From Nitrospira sp. (lineage in GTDB: Bacteria; Nitrospirota; Nitrospiria; Nitrospirales; Nitrospiraceae), in contig JACOEL010000006.1 of the NCBI GenBank assembly GCA_024998625.1, positions 1 to 64,000 of the forward strand: a stretch of 64,000 bases of DNA. Direction: 5' to 3'. Made by a program: the position numbers and the translations under genes. This document shows positions 36,774-46,532 of the stretch, one piece after another. Each line of letters opens with the position of its first letter. Within the stretch, counting starts at the first letter, position 1. The notes below the pieces were generated by a model. The model had not been told where the DNA came from. It saw nothing but the letters and a program-made list of their open reading frames with translations, and searched no databases.

Positions 36774-37513
36774 TTGGACTGGGCGCGATCGCCGGTCTCA
36801 TCCCGGTCTATCTCGGCATCCTTGCGGCCCTGTTTTTAGGCAAGGTCTTGCCGCGGACTTGGGAAGGCGGGCTGATCGGCGTGGCGAACGGTGTCTTGGT
36901 GTACCTCTTTTTCGATCTCATGCACGAGGCGACCGAGCAGACGGGCGCGCGTGACCTGGTGTCATGGGTGGTGTTCTTGGGAAGTTTGGGGGTGAGTTTC
37001 GTCGGATTGGTGGCGTTAGAATCAAGCCAGGTCTTCGGCGGGCGCTCAGGAAACCGCATGCTGTCTCTGCCTTACATGATCGCGGTGGGGATGGGATTGC
37101 ATAATCTTGGCGAGGGACTGGCCATCGGCGCCAGTTACGCCAGTGGTGAATATACGCTCAGCGCGCTATTGGTGGCGGGCTTCGGTCTACATAACGGCAC
37201 TGAGGGATTCGGCATTGTGGGCGCGGCGGGCAAAACGCCGATGTCGTGGTGTGATGTCTTGCTGCTGGGATTGATCGCCGGGGTGCCGACCTGTGTCGGA
37301 ACATTTCTCAGCGGACAAGGGGTGTCTCCCTATTTCTCCATCTGCTTTTACGCGCTGGCAGCCGGTTCATTGCTGTATGTGGTGCTCTCCTTGACCGTGA
37401 TGTCGTACACGGCGACGCGCCGGGTGCAGGTGGCGGCCGGGATGTTTGGCGGCATCAGTCTCATGTATGTCACGGCGATGGTGCTGACGCTGGTGAGCGG
37501 CGTCCGCAGCTGA
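36761..37513 (+). CDS. ZIP-family metal transporter
   Basis: A 250-residue inner-membrane transporter with about eight hydrophobic segments. The ZIP metal-site motifs are present in helices IV and V: MGLHNLGEGLAIGAS and GFGLHNGTEGFGIVGA. ZIP proteins move zinc, iron or manganese into the cytosol. The His-rich cytoplasmic loop is very short here. ATG 36761 is used; the ribosome site is weak. It stands alone after the zinc-ribbon gene. Confidence 0.85.
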   Translation: MINVIGLGAIAGLIPVYLGILAALFLGKVLPRTWEGGLIGVANGVLVYLFFDLMHEATEQTGARDLVSWVVFLGSLGVSFVGLVALESSQVFGGRSGNRMLSLPYMIAVGMGLHNLGEGLAIGASYASGEYTLSALLVAGFGLHNGTEGFGIVGAAGKTPMSWCDVLLLGLIAGVPTCVGTFLSGQGVSPYFSICFYALAAGSLLYVVLSLTVMSYTATRRVQVAAGMFGGISLMYVTAMVLTLVSGVRS

Positions 37514-37735
37514 CGGCTCCTTCCATCCGCAGTCTCCTTCCGGTCCGGTTGATGCGCACAACCCTTGCTCACTGTTCGTGCTGTTCACGGCGCGCGTTCA
37601 TGGCGCTATCCCGTGGTCTGATCACGGGGCCGGCGTGCGGGGCTGGCCGGTGCTTCAATTGACCCCGCGACGCTCGGTTGTGTATAAAATGATCTGCTCG
37701 ATCGGAAGATTGATTTGTTTCGGGAGGCTCTCATC

Positions 37736-38839
37736 ATGGCGGGACGGGAATTTCACGATGGTGCCACGGATGGCTTGGAGGCGCTCGAGCCTCTCGACCC
37801 CGAGAAGATCCATTCCTTTTCGGAACTGCTGGAGGCGATGCGGAAGACGGCATTCGGCGGCCGACGGCTGGGCGAAGCGTATGAAACACTCGCCGCGATG
37901 ATCGAGGATTCCGATTGCAAGGTGGTGCTGACTCTCTCAGGCGCCATGACCATCGCGAAGATGGGCAAGATCATCAGCACCATGATCGACCGCGGCATGG
38001 TGCATGCCGTGGTCTCGACCGGCGCGCTGGTCGCGCATGGCCTGAGCGAATCGGTAGGCAAGCTTCACTACCGGCACGACGCCTCCCATAGCGACGAGGA
38101 GTTATTCCAGAAGGGATACAACCGCGTCTATGATACCCTCGAAATGGAGTCGAACCTCAATTACGTCGAGCATGTCGTTTCATTGACCTTGAAACGTATC
38201 AACACCGAACAACCCCTCTCTTCGCACCTCCTCACCCGGGAACTCGGCAAGACGCTGGCCGAAGAATTTGAGGGCCCCGGCATCCTCAAGAGTGCCTATT
38301 TGAAAAATGTGCCGGTCTATATTCCTGCCTTTACCGATTCAGAAATGGGGCTGGATGTCGGTACCTGGGCGATGGGCAAGCGGATGGATCAGGCTCGCAG
38401 CCAAGTGAAGGACGGTGGAGACACGGCGGTCTTGCGCGCGCTGCACCAAACCTGTCCGGACTTCAACCCCTACCTCGATCTCAATCATTACGCGGAAGAA
38501 GTCCTGGGGTCGAAACGCCTCGGCATTTTCACCATCGGCGGCGGGGTGCCGCGCAATTGGGCGCAACAGGTGGCGCCGTATATCGAGATCAGCAACACTC
38601 GTTTGGGACTCAACGTGCAACCGCCACGCTTTCATTATGGTGTGCGAATCTGTCCCGAGCCGGATTATTGGGGCGGCTTGAGCGGGTGCACCTATCAAGA
38701 AGGCATCTCCTGGGGCAAATTCGTGCCGCCGGCTGAAGGGGGACGTTTCGCCGAAGTGCTCAGCGATGCCACCGTGGTCTGGCCGCTGCTCATGGTCGGG
38801 CTGCTGGAGCGAATCCGCGCCAAGAGTGTCACGGCATGA
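37736..38839 (+). CDS. deoxyhypusine synthase-like protein
   Basis: A 367-residue NAD-dependent enzyme of the deoxyhypusine synthase fold. The nucleotide-binding features are LTLSGAMTIAKMG, VVSTGALVAHGL and FTIGGGVPRNW, and the catalytic lysine lies in ISWGKFVPP, as in the eukaryotic SWGK motif. Bacteria lack eIF5A, so the substrate is probably a polyamine: such proteins can make homospermidine from putrescine or spermidine. ATG 37736 has GGGAGG 8 bases upstream. It overlaps the start of the DsbA-like gene by four bases. Arginine decarboxylase and agmatinase lie 2.6-4.3 kb downstream and would supply putrescine. Confidence 0.85.
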   Translation: MAGREFHDGATDGLEALEPLDPEKIHSFSELLEAMRKTAFGGRRLGEAYETLAAMIEDSDCKVVLTLSGAMTIAKMGKIISTMIDRGMVHAVVSTGALVAHGLSESVGKLHYRHDASHSDEELFQKGYNRVYDTLEMESNLNYVEHVVSLTLKRINTEQPLSSHLLTRELGKTLAEEFEGPGILKSAYLKNVPVYIPAFTDSEMGLDVGTWAMGKRMDQARSQVKDGGDTAVLRALHQTCPDFNPYLDLNHYAEEVLGSKRLGIFTIGGGVPRNWAQQVAPYIEISNTRLGLNVQPPRFHYGVRICPEPDYWGGLSGCTYQEGISWGKFVPPAEGGRFAEVLSDATVVWPLLMVGLLERIRAKSVTA

Positions 38840-39489
38840 CACCCGTGACGGCGTGGCTTCTTCGGGTCGGGGCGTCGTGTTTCCTGTTCTTGCTTGTCGC
38901 GGGAGCGGCTCTGGCTGCGAGTGCGCCGGCGGTCGATTATCGTATGCGGGGCAAGGCGGATGCGCCGGTAACGCTGATCGAGTATTCGGACTTCACCTGC
39001 GGGTACTGCCTCAAGTTTTTCAAGGAAACCTGGCCCAAGATTCAGGCGCGCTATGTCGACACGGGCAAGGTGCGGTTTCTCTATAAGGATTATCCCCGCG
39101 CCGATCAGGGGCCAGGGGTCACCGCTGCGCTCGCCGCTCGTTGCGCCGGCGATCAGGGAGCCTATTGGCCGATGCATGACCGATTGTTTGCGGCAGACGG
39201 GCGGTTGGATGTGGACAGTTATTCCCACCATGCCAAGGCGATCGGACTCGACCAATCGCAATTCCGGCAATGTTTACGTGATGCTCCGCATATGCAGGCG
39301 ATCTTTCACGACCGGGATGAGGCGAATTCATGGGGATTTCACGGCACGCCCGGCTTCGTCCTGATGCGCACGGCGCAGCAGCCGACGACCAAGAATCCGG
39401 CTATTGCAATTCCCGGCGCGTTTCCCTTTGAGGCCTTCGAGGAAGAAATTGAGAAGCTGCTCGCGCCGGCGGGGGCGAAACAGAAATAA
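38836..39489 (+). CDS. exported DsbA-like thiol-disulfide protein
   Basis: A 217-residue periplasmic protein with a signal peptide (WLLRVGASCFLFLLVAGAALA) and a DsbA/Com1-like thioredoxin fold with the pair C55-G-Y-C58 in SDFTCGYCLKFF and the cis-proline loop HGTPGF. It may form or isomerise disulfides in exported proteins such as the cysteine-repeat protein; this link is inference. ATGA at 38836 overlaps the stop of the preceding deoxyhypusine-synthase-like gene, so translation is coupled. No DsbB-like partner is seen nearby. Confidence 0.85.
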   Translation: MTPVTAWLLRVGASCFLFLLVAGAALAASAPAVDYRMRGKADAPVTLIEYSDFTCGYCLKFFKETWPKIQARYVDTGKVRFLYKDYPRADQGPGVTAALAARCAGDQGAYWPMHDRLFAADGRLDVDSYSHHAKAIGLDQSQFRQCLRDAPHMQAIFHDRDEANSWGFHGTPGFVLMRTAQQPTTKNPAIAIPGAFPFEAFEEEIEKLLAPAGAKQK

Positions 39490-39560
39490 TGTTTCCATGC
39501 GGAAGAAAGCCAGGACTGTGACGAGACTCATCGTTTAGCCAGGAAAGAGGAACCTGCACT

Positions 39561-39839
39561 ATGGCGTCGAAACAAGCCTTTTGGTCTGTGACTGCGAAGG
39601 ATGGAGAGCCCGATTTATGGGTGTGCATGTCCTGTTTGAGCGAGGCGTTTTGCCGGAAGGTGCCCATGCCGGCCTGTCCGACGTGCCACGGCGTGTCGAC
39701 CTACGAAGCGTTTACCTTGGCGGCGGTTCAGGATTGGGGAACCGAGGAATTAATCGCCAAGGCGGTGGCGGCTCAGCGTGATGCGGAGGCGATCGGCGCC
39801 GCAACCCCTGCGACACCACCAGTGGAATCCGTGCAGTAG
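39561..39839 (+). CDS. small zinc-ribbon protein
   Basis: A 92-residue protein whose first 55 residues carry two cysteine pairs, LWVCMSCLSEAF and MPACPTCHGVST, in the arrangement of a zinc ribbon; the rest is an alanine-rich helix and a proline-rich tail. GGAAAGAGGAA lies near the start ATG. It is between the DsbA-like gene and aldehyde dehydrogenase on the same strand. Function unknown. Confidence 0.6.
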   Translation: MASKQAFWSVTAKDGEPDLWVCMSCLSEAFCRKVPMPACPTCHGVSTYEAFTLAAVQDWGTEELIAKAVAAQRDAEAIGAATPATPPVESVQ

Positions 39840-39867
39840 CGATTCTCCCACTCCTGGAGTGAGTCCG

Positions 39868-41298
39868 TTGGAAGATGGACGTCCATTTCTGATCGGCGGC
39901 CGGTGGTGTCACACCACCATGACCGCTCCCGTACACAATCCCTATACAGGCGAGACGATTGCTCATGTCTGTCAGGCCGGCCCCGCCGAAGCGGAGGCGG
40001 CAGTGCAGTCGTCCGTCGAGGGCGCGGTCGCGATGCGCCGGTTGTCCGGCTATGCGCGCTCGACGCTGCTTCAGAACGCCGCTCAGGCCCTTCGGTCCAG
40101 GCAGGAAGAGTTTGCGCGCATCATGATGGAAGAGGCCGGCAAGCCCCTGACCGATGCGCGTCGCGAGGTCGGCCGCGCCATTCAGACGTTCTCGATTGCA
40201 GGGGAGGAAGCCAAGCGCATCGGTGGTGAAGTGGTTCCGCTCGATTGGTCTCCCGGAATGGAATCGTATTGGGGGGTGACGCGGCGATTTCCTATCGGGC
40301 CTATCCTCGGAATTACCCCGTTCAACTTCCCGCTGAATCTCGTTGTTCATAAGGTCGCTCCAGCCTTGGCGGCGGGTAATTCGATTCTCATCAAACCGGC
40401 TCCGCAGACCCCCCTGACATCGCTCCTTCTGGCGGAGTTGCTTCTCGAAGCGGGCGTTCCACCGGGGGGCCTCAATGTGTTGCCCTGCGATAACCGGGTG
40501 GCGGAGCAATTAGTCGTCGATCCTCGGTTCAAGTTGCTGAGCTTTACCGGAAGCGCGCCGGTTGGCTGGATGTTGAAAGCCAAGTGTGGCAAGAAAAAGG
40601 TGGTGCTCGAATTAGGCGGGAATGCCGCCGTGATCGTCGAGCCGGACGCGGATCTGGATTATGTGGCGCAGCGTTGTGTGACCGGGGGATTCAGCTATGC
40701 GGGGCAGACGTGCATTTCGGTTCAACGGATCTTTGTGCACGAGTCGGTCGTCCAAGCCTTTACGGAGAACCTCGTGGCCCGTGTGGAGCGGTTGGAAACC
40801 GGAGATCCCGGCAATGAACGCACGGTCGTCGGCCCGCTCATTGATGCAAGGGCTGCACAGCGCATCGAAGGCTGGATCGGGGACGCCGTGGCCCAAGGTG
40901 CCCGGGTGTTGTCGGGCGGAACGCGGGTGGGGGCGGTCGTGCGGCCGACCGTCTTGTCCCAGGTGACGCCCGCCATGAAGGTGTCTTGTCAGGAAGTGTT
41001 CGGTCCGTTGGTGACGATTACGCCCTATCGCGAGTTTGATGACGTGTTGAAAGCCGTCAATGAGTCGGAGTATGGCTTGCAGGCGGGCCTGTTCACCAGC
41101 CACATCGGGCGAATTTTTCAAGCATTTGAGCAGCTGGAGGTCGGCGCCGTCCTGGCGAACGAAATTCCGACGTTCCGCGCGGATCATATGCCCTACGGCG
41201 GGGTGAAAGACTCCGGGATCGGACGTGAAGGGCTTCGGTATGCGATCGAAGACATGACCGAACCCAAGTTGCTGGTCATGAACCTCCGCAGACCCTGA
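39868..41298 (+). CDS. aldehyde dehydrogenase family protein
   Basis: A 476-residue NAD(P)-dependent dehydrogenase of the ALDH superfamily. The catalytic cysteine is in FSYAGQTCISVQR, and the general base Glu is in VVLELGGNAAVIV; nucleotide binding is at TPFNFPLNLVVHK and SFTGSAPVG. Substrate cannot be fixed: lactaldehyde, succinic semialdehyde or an aminoaldehyde from polyamine breakdown are options, the last suggested by context. Start is unclear: TTG 39868 has GGAG 8 bases upstream, GTG 39859 is possible, and a long ATG-started frame would overlap the previous gene. Confidence 0.85.
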   Translation: MEDGRPFLIGGRWCHTTMTAPVHNPYTGETIAHVCQAGPAEAEAAVQSSVEGAVAMRRLSGYARSTLLQNAAQALRSRQEEFARIMMEEAGKPLTDARREVGRAIQTFSIAGEEAKRIGGEVVPLDWSPGMESYWGVTRRFPIGPILGITPFNFPLNLVVHKVAPALAAGNSILIKPAPQTPLTSLLLAELLLEAGVPPGGLNVLPCDNRVAEQLVVDPRFKLLSFTGSAPVGWMLKAKCGKKKVVLELGGNAAVIVEPDADLDYVAQRCVTGGFSYAGQTCISVQRIFVHESVVQAFTENLVARVERLETGDPGNERTVVGPLIDARAAQRIEGWIGDAVAQGARVLSGGTRVGAVVRPTVLSQVTPAMKVSCQEVFGPLVTITPYREFDDVLKAVNESEYGLQAGLFTSHIGRIFQAFEQLEVGAVLANEIPTFRADHMPYGGVKDSGIGREGLRYAIEDMTEPKLLVMNLRRP

Positions 41299-41471
41299 AC
41301 GCTCGGGATCGAGACAAAAAAACCCTGCCGCCGTATTGCGGATGCCCCACAAACTTGATACAACTTCCGCGCGTGTCGCGGCATGATCAATTGCGTGGCA
41401 CAAGGCTTGTGACAATTCTTCGAACACTCAGGGCGGAGTGATTTCGACGAGGGATGAAGAGGGAGACCTAC

Positions 41472-42047
41472 ATGGTACCAACACACATGTTTTTGACGAG
41501 GGGCGTCGGGGTGCACAAGGAAAAGCTGGCTGCGTTCGAGCAGGCCTTGCGTAGCGCCGGCGTGGCCTATTGCAACCTCGTCAGTGTCTCTTCGATTCTC
41601 CCTCCCAATTGTAAAATCCTTCCTCGCAAGCGCGGCGAGAAATTGTTGAATCCCGGTGAAATCACGTTTTGCGTCATGGCCAGATCGGAGACCAACGAGC
41701 GCAACCGGTTGATCTCCGCATCGATCGGCTTGGCGATTCCGACGGATCGCGATACGTACGGCTATCTTTCCGAGCACCATGCGTACGGTGAAACGGACGA
41801 AGAGTCCGGAGAATACACGGAGGACTTGGCGGCACAGATGCTGGCGACCACGCAGGGCATCGAGTTCGATCCCGATGTGGCCTGGAAAGAGCGTGAGCAG
41901 GTCTTCAAGATGGGCGGCAAAATCGTGCGAACGTTGAATATCACGCAATCGGCGGTCGGTCGTCCCAATCGGTGGACCTGCGTCATCGCCTTGGCGGTGT
42001 TTATCCCCACGGAAAACATCCCCAAGAGTCTTCGGAACAAGGCCTAA
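41472..42047 (+). CDS. pyruvoyl-dependent arginine decarboxylase
   Basis: A 191-residue proenzyme that splits itself at a serine to make a pyruvoyl group and then converts arginine to agmatine. The cleavage region is [14 protein letters not shown], with the split expected between Ser40 and Ser41. [10 protein letters not shown] and [10 protein letters not shown] fit the family. ATG 41472 was chosen for GGGAG 8 bases upstream; an ATG at 41454 adds six residues. It is followed 11 bases later by agmatinase, giving an agmatine-to-putrescine operon. Confidence 0.87.
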   Translation: MVPTHMFLTRGVGVHKEKLAAFEQALRSAGVAYCNLVSVSSILPPNCKILPRKRGEKLLNPGEITFCVMARSETNERNRLISASIGLAIPTDRDTYGYLSEHHAYGETDEESGEYTEDLAAQMLATTQGIEFDPDVAWKEREQVFKMGGKIVRTLNITQSAVGRPNRWTCVIALAVFIPTENIPKSLRNKA

Positions 42048-42058
42048 CGGCGGGCGGC

Positions 42059-42991
42059 ATGGCGCTCCCGTCCGGATGGCTTGGGCAAGCCGACAACTTT
42101 CTGGGGATTGACGAACCCTGGTGTCATCCCGATCAGGCTGGAGTCTACGTACTCCCGGCTCCTTACGAACATACCTCCAGTTATATCCTCGGGTCCGATC
42201 GAGGACCGTCCGCGATTATTGAAGCCTCCCAACAGGTCGAGTTGTACGATGAGACGTTGCGCTACGAGCCCTATCGCGAATGGGGCGGTGTGGCGACGGC
42301 GACCACATTGGACCTCGATGGGCGGGTCGATGGCCCGGCCGTCCAGGCCATTCAGGATTTTGTGCAGCCGCATGTCGGTCGGGGGAAGTTTTTGATCACC
42401 CTGACCGGTGAACATACCGGCGCGTTAGGAGCGATTCGGGCACATGCCCGGACGTATCCGGGGATGTGCGTGGTGCAAATCGACGCCCATGGCGATCTCC
42501 GCCAGGCGTACCAGGACAATCCCTACAGCCATGCGAGTGTGATGGCCCGTGTGGTAGAGGATGGGCTGCCCCTGGTACAAATCGGTGTCCGGTCGATCAG
42601 TCCGGAAGAAATCGATCTCATTCAGAAGACTCCGCGAATTCAGACATTTTTTGCCGCCTCGATTCTCGATCCATCCGGTCCCTATGAGGGGCGGGCCGCT
42701 CGCTGGATTCCCGAGGTTCTGGCCGCCTGCACCGGGCCGGTATACCTCACCTTTGATTGCGACGGGCTCGATGCGTCGCTCGTGCCGGCATTGGGAACGC
42801 CCGAGCCGGGCGGGTTGGGTTGGTACGACACCCTCGCGCTGGTGACTGCGTTGGCAAACGGTCCCGGCATCGTCGGCATGGACATCAGCGAGATCGCGCC
42901 TATCGAGGGGTTTGTCGCGCCCCAGTTCAGCATCGCCCGCTTGATCTATCGGATGCTGGGTCGGATTCGTGCCGGCCGCCGCGTGCATTGA
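42059..42991 (+). CDS. speB: agmatinase-like ureohydrolase
   Basis: A 310-residue member of the arginase/agmatinase family, which hydrolyses agmatine to putrescine and urea with two metal ions. Metal ligands are His119 (LTGEHTGALG, usually GGDHS), Asp142, His144 and Asp146 (IDAHGDLR), and Asp pairs in TFDCDGLDAS. The PGTPxPGG-type loop is ALGTPEPGGLGW. Altered motif residues suggest a diverged subgroup. ATG 42059 follows arginine decarboxylase by 11 bases; a start at 41972 would overlap it. Together they form a two-step route to putrescine. Confidence 0.82.
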   Translation: MALPSGWLGQADNFLGIDEPWCHPDQAGVYVLPAPYEHTSSYILGSDRGPSAIIEASQQVELYDETLRYEPYREWGGVATATTLDLDGRVDGPAVQAIQDFVQPHVGRGKFLITLTGEHTGALGAIRAHARTYPGMCVVQIDAHGDLRQAYQDNPYSHASVMARVVEDGLPLVQIGVRSISPEEIDLIQKTPRIQTFFAASILDPSGPYEGRAARWIPEVLAACTGPVYLTFDCDGLDASLVPALGTPEPGGLGWYDTLALVTALANGPGIVGMDISEIAPIEGFVAPQFSIARLIYRMLGRIRAGRRVH

Positions 42992-43105
42992 AGCATACCG
43001 TGGCACAGGCCTCGGCGTTCTCTCACCGAATCATTCGCCATGGGAATGGCCCACTCCGTTCGATGGACGGTTGACCCATGACGTCCGACAGGTGTTTCCC
43101 ATCCC

Positions 43106-43816
43106 ATGCGCATCAATAAATTTTTCACCGAGCAGGGCCTGTGTTCCCGGCGGGAGGCCGATCGCCTCATTGCCGAAGGGCGGGTGACCATCAATGGCCG
43201 GGTGGCCAAGCTCGGCGACCAGGTCTCGCCACAGGATGCGGTTGCGCGCGACGGCGTTGTGCTGCAGCGCGGCAATCGTGCGGTGTATCTCAAGTATCAC
43301 AAACCGGTCGGGGTGACGACGACCACCGAGCCGCATGTGCGGCGGAACATCATCGCCGAAATCGGCCATACGGCCAGAATTTTTCCGATCGGACGGCTCG
43401 ACAAAGATTCCTCCGGCCTCATTCTGCTCACGAACGACGGCGACATCGTCAATGAGATCTTGCGGGTCGAGCACGGGCATGAGCGGGAATATCATGTGGA
43501 AGTGGATCGGGAATTCGACGAGATGTTTCTCGCGCGGATGGCCCAGGGGGTGACCATTCTGGGAGTGCCCACCAGGCCTTGCAGCGTGGCGCGGCTTGGC
43601 CCCTGTCGCTTCCGCATCATCCTGACGGAAGGGCGCAACCGGCAGATCCGGCGCATGTGTCAGGCGCTCGGTTATCGCGTCGTGTCATTACATCGCGTGC
43701 GGATCATGCACATTACCATTGAGGGTTTGCATGCCGGGCAGTGGATGGATTTGACCCCCGATGAGCGTAGCCGACTTTTTCGGGCTCTCGGCCGGCCGGA
43801 TGCTGCGTCGACATAA
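43106..43816 (+). CDS. rluF: 23S rRNA pseudouridine synthase, RluF/RsuA family
   Basis: A 236-residue RNA-modifying enzyme: an S4 RNA-binding domain at the N-terminus (MRINKFFTEQGLCSRREADRL) and a catalytic domain with the aspartate in IGRLDKDSSGLILLT and a final LTEGRNRQIRRMCQALGY. RluF modifies uridine near 2604 of 23S rRNA; the RsuA and RluB branches are close, so the site is uncertain. It is the last plus-strand gene before a minus-strand block. Confidence 0.85.
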   Translation: MRINKFFTEQGLCSRREADRLIAEGRVTINGRVAKLGDQVSPQDAVARDGVVLQRGNRAVYLKYHKPVGVTTTTEPHVRRNIIAEIGHTARIFPIGRLDKDSSGLILLTNDGDIVNEILRVEHGHEREYHVEVDREFDEMFLARMAQGVTILGVPTRPCSVARLGPCRFRIILTEGRNRQIRRMCQALGYRVVSLHRVRIMHITIEGLHAGQWMDLTPDERSRLFRALGRPDAAST

Positions 43817-43858
43817 GCAGGAATGGGGGCGTGGTGTATACGCCGGGACCACGGGCGG

Positions 43859-44617
43859 TTATCCCTCGCTCGGCAGGCTCCGTGGTGATCCCGGATGGGG
43901 CGTTTCTTCAGGTCCTGGGGAGGGCAGTTCCTGTACGCGCAGGGGACGAGTGAGAAACAGGTTCAACAGCGCGATGAAAAAACTCCCGCCCACGATCCAG
44001 TAGCCGGTCTTCACAATCGTTTTGGTTCCTTCTTCGCGCATGTCCTTGGCGACCTCTGCCACCGTCTCCAGCAGGCGGTCCAGGGCGAGACTCACCTGCA
44101 TGACTTTCGGCCCTCCATTGTCGGCCGCATGAATTTCGGCCTTGCGACGCAGTTCCGCTGCTTCGGCTGCGGAACCGGCTCTCCATTCCTGGGAGAGCAG
44201 ATCCGTCGTCTGGCTGGCCACGTGGAAGTACTGATCGAGACTTTCGCGAACCGCTTGAATGTCTTTCTCTTCGCTCCGTCCGCTCCGTGACACACGCAGG
44301 CCGGCTGCGGCGTATCGATCCACGGCATGTTGAATACGTGCGCGTTGCGTCGGCAACGATTCGGTAATCCGTTCGAAGGTGGCCTGGTTCTCGGCCTCCA
44401 GCGACCGGATGATCGTATTTCGATAGCGAATGACGTCCGCTGAAATATGGGCAAGGTCCGCTGCGCCCAGGGTGTACTCGGTGTACATGATGCGCAGATC
44501 CTGATCGATACGACTGAGAGCCTGGCCGCTGACCCATCCCAACCCCGCGATCATAAGACTGATGATCAGTTGGTTCGTAGTGGGAAAGGACAATTTCAGG
44601 CGTGATGCCAATGACAC
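43859..44617 (-). CDS. membrane protein with four-helix-bundle sensor-like domain, no output domain
   Basis: A 252-residue protein with two membrane segments: residues about 15-35 (TTNQLIISLMIAGLGWV) and 205-225 (IVGGSFFIALLNLFL). Between them lies a helical periplasmic region resembling the 4HB_MCP ligand domain (QDLRIMYTEYTLGAADLA, IRYRNTIIRSLEAENQATFERI). Unlike chemoreceptors it has no HAMP, methyl-accepting or kinase domain; the cytoplasmic tail is about 25 residues and proline-rich. It lies 99 bases downstream of the ABC pair on the same strand, so it may belong to that operon and act with it. Role unknown. Confidence 0.65.
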   Translation of the reverse strand: MSLASRLKLSFPTTNQLIISLMIAGLGWVSGQALSRIDQDLRIMYTEYTLGAADLAHISADVIRYRNTIIRSLEAENQATFERITESLPTQRARIQHAVDRYAAAGLRVSRSGRSEEKDIQAVRESLDQYFHVASQTTDLLSQEWRAGSAAEAAELRRKAEIHAADNGGPKVMQVSLALDRLLETVAEVAKDMREEGTKTIVKTGYWIVGGSFFIALLNLFLTRPLRVQELPSPGPEETPHPGSPRSLPSEG

Positions 44618-44715
44618 AAGCGTCCCCTTCGTCGGGTTGCAGTTGAAAACTCGCGCTCAGTCTAGCAGATCGTTCTCGAAGAAAGAAGTCGAGTCAGCTT
44701 TGATGCAACGGGGCA

Positions 44716-46392
44716 TTAGTCCAGCACCACCCGTCGTTCGACCAGTTGGCTGACCTCCGGATCATTGGAGACGAACACCACCGACCAGGGTTCTTCCTTG
44801 GAACAGAGTCGGCGCAGCAGGGTGAGTCGCAGCGCCGGCTCAATGTTGTGGAGGCTGCCGTTGAAGATCAGCAGTTCCGGCCGGGTGACGATCATTCGAG
44901 CCAGGAGCACGCGAAGAACCTGGCTTCGAGTCAAGTTGGCGCCGTCTCCATGCACCAGAGTTTCCAGCCCCTGCGGCATGGCGTCGATTTCCTCTTCAAG
45001 CTCCACGAAGCGGAGTGCCCAGCTCAAATCTTCAAACTGAATCGAAGGGCGCTGCAGAGTGATATTTTCCTCCAGGGACCCGTCGAACAGTGTGGGATGG
45101 GAGTCCAGCATCAACCCCCGGCAGCGGTTCACGTAATTCAGCGACACATCGCGCAGGTCAATGTCGTTGTAGCGGATCACCCCGCCGCTTGGATGATACA
45201 GTCCGGCTAATACAAGCGCGAGCGAGGTTTTGCTTCTGCTGGTTCCGGAGAGGACGCTGATCTTTTCCCCCGGCATGACTTCCAGGTTGAATCGTTCGAA
45301 GAGCAGCGGTCCGTCCGGCGCGGCGAAGGACACGTCTTTGCACGTCAGGCGCACCCCCTGCAGTGAGGGATCGGGAAGCCAGGCGGCCACGGGGCCGGAG
45401 ACATCCTCCTTCGGCATGTCGAACAGTGTGGAGAGCTCATGGAGTGAGGTGGCGACATAGATGGCGGCATACATGCGCCGGGCGACGGTGTCGAGATTGA
45501 GCAACAGGGTGCCGACGATCACCTCCGCCGCGACGAACTGTCCGAGGGTGATGTCGCCGACCGACAGCAACCAGCCGCCGAGGCCGATCATGCCGCTATG
45601 CGCCACGGCCTGAAAAATGACCGTACTCTTGTATTGCGCGCCGCTCAGAATATCGGAACGCGTCTTCCGTGCCATCACATAGGCCTTGACCAGCGCATCG
45701 GTTTTTTTGAGGAGCAGCGGCAGGCTGTCCGTGGACTTGAAATGGAGCCGGTTGATGCCGATGTCCTGGAGCCAGTGAAAGGTCTGGTAGTGCAGTCGGG
45801 ATACCCGTTGTGTGATGCCGAGCCCGCCTCGACCGAAAAACGTCAGCAGAAAGGCAAACCCTGCGATCAGGAGCGTGTTATATCCCAGGAAGTAAGGATG
45901 GTACATGATCAGGATCGCCATGCCGATGGTGCCCGACACCGACACATTGATCACATCGACCAGCATGGCGACCAAGGCCCGGGGCAACAGTTCCGCCTCG
46001 ATGAACGTGTTGGTATGTTGAGGAAGAAAGACATTCTCGCGGAAGCGGGGCAGAGCTTCGGTAAAGGCGACGGCGAGCCGCGTATAGAGGCGCTGGACTA
46101 GGATTTCCACCGCCCGCGCTTGCAGGACCCGGAATGCCCCCGTCAGCAGCAGCGCGCCGAACATCGTGGCCACCAGAGTGATGATCATGATCGGTTGAAT
46201 GGCGAACGCGAAGGTGTTGACCAGTTCTTGCACCGTGAGCGGGACGATCAATGCAAACAGACCGATCACGACTGCATAGGACACGATGATGGCGAGGATG
46301 CGGCGCTCGAGCCCGATCAGGAGATTCAGGCGGGCAAGGATGGTCCAGGCGGAGGGTGTCGCAATGGGCGTTTCAGTGGCGGTGTCGTTCAC
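44716..46392 (-). CDS. ABC half-transporter with degenerate ATPase domain, second of pair
   Basis: A 558-residue protein of the bacterial exporter type: six-helix membrane domain (about 1-325), then an ATPase-like domain. Its ATPase motifs are lost: Walker A is G383TSRSK388T (Lys kept, Gly lost), the Q-loop is LMLDSHPTLF, the signature is LTRSQ, Walker B is LLIFNGS (no Asp-Glu), and the H-loop is replaced by SNDP. The neighbour 46533-48200 shows the same changes, so this is a conserved form, not recent decay. Starts with GTG at 46392. It is downstream of HlyD, TolC and the first ABC gene and probably forms a heterodimer with the latter. Confidence 0.82.
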   Translation of the reverse strand: MNDTATETPIATPSAWTILARLNLLIGLERRILAIIVSYAVVIGLFALIVPLTVQELVNTFAFAIQPIMIITLVATMFGALLLTGAFRVLQARAVEILVQRLYTRLAVAFTEALPRFRENVFLPQHTNTFIEAELLPRALVAMLVDVINVSVSGTIGMAILIMYHPYFLGYNTLLIAGFAFLLTFFGRGGLGITQRVSRLHYQTFHWLQDIGINRLHFKSTDSLPLLLKKTDALVKAYVMARKTRSDILSGAQYKSTVIFQAVAHSGMIGLGGWLLSVGDITLGQFVAAEVIVGTLLLNLDTVARRMYAAIYVATSLHELSTLFDMPKEDVSGPVAAWLPDPSLQGVRLTCKDVSFAAPDGPLLFERFNLEVMPGEKISVLSGTSRSKTSLALVLAGLYHPSGGVIRYNDIDLRDVSLNYVNRCRGLMLDSHPTLFDGSLEENITLQRPSIQFEDLSWALRFVELEEEIDAMPQGLETLVHGDGANLTRSQVLRVLLARMIVTRPELLIFNGSLHNIEPALRLTLLRRLCSKEEPWSVVFVSNDPEVSQLVERRVVLD

Positions 46393-46532
46393 ACAAGGGC
46401 TCGTATCGGTCGGCTGTGGGCCGCAGTGTGGGCGATTGCCTGATTTCTGTCAAGCTGAGCAGGTCCGGATGTGCGGAGCGCAGGGACATGAAGCGGGCGG
46501 GAACAGAAACGAAGAATCGATGCGTTGTCCGG

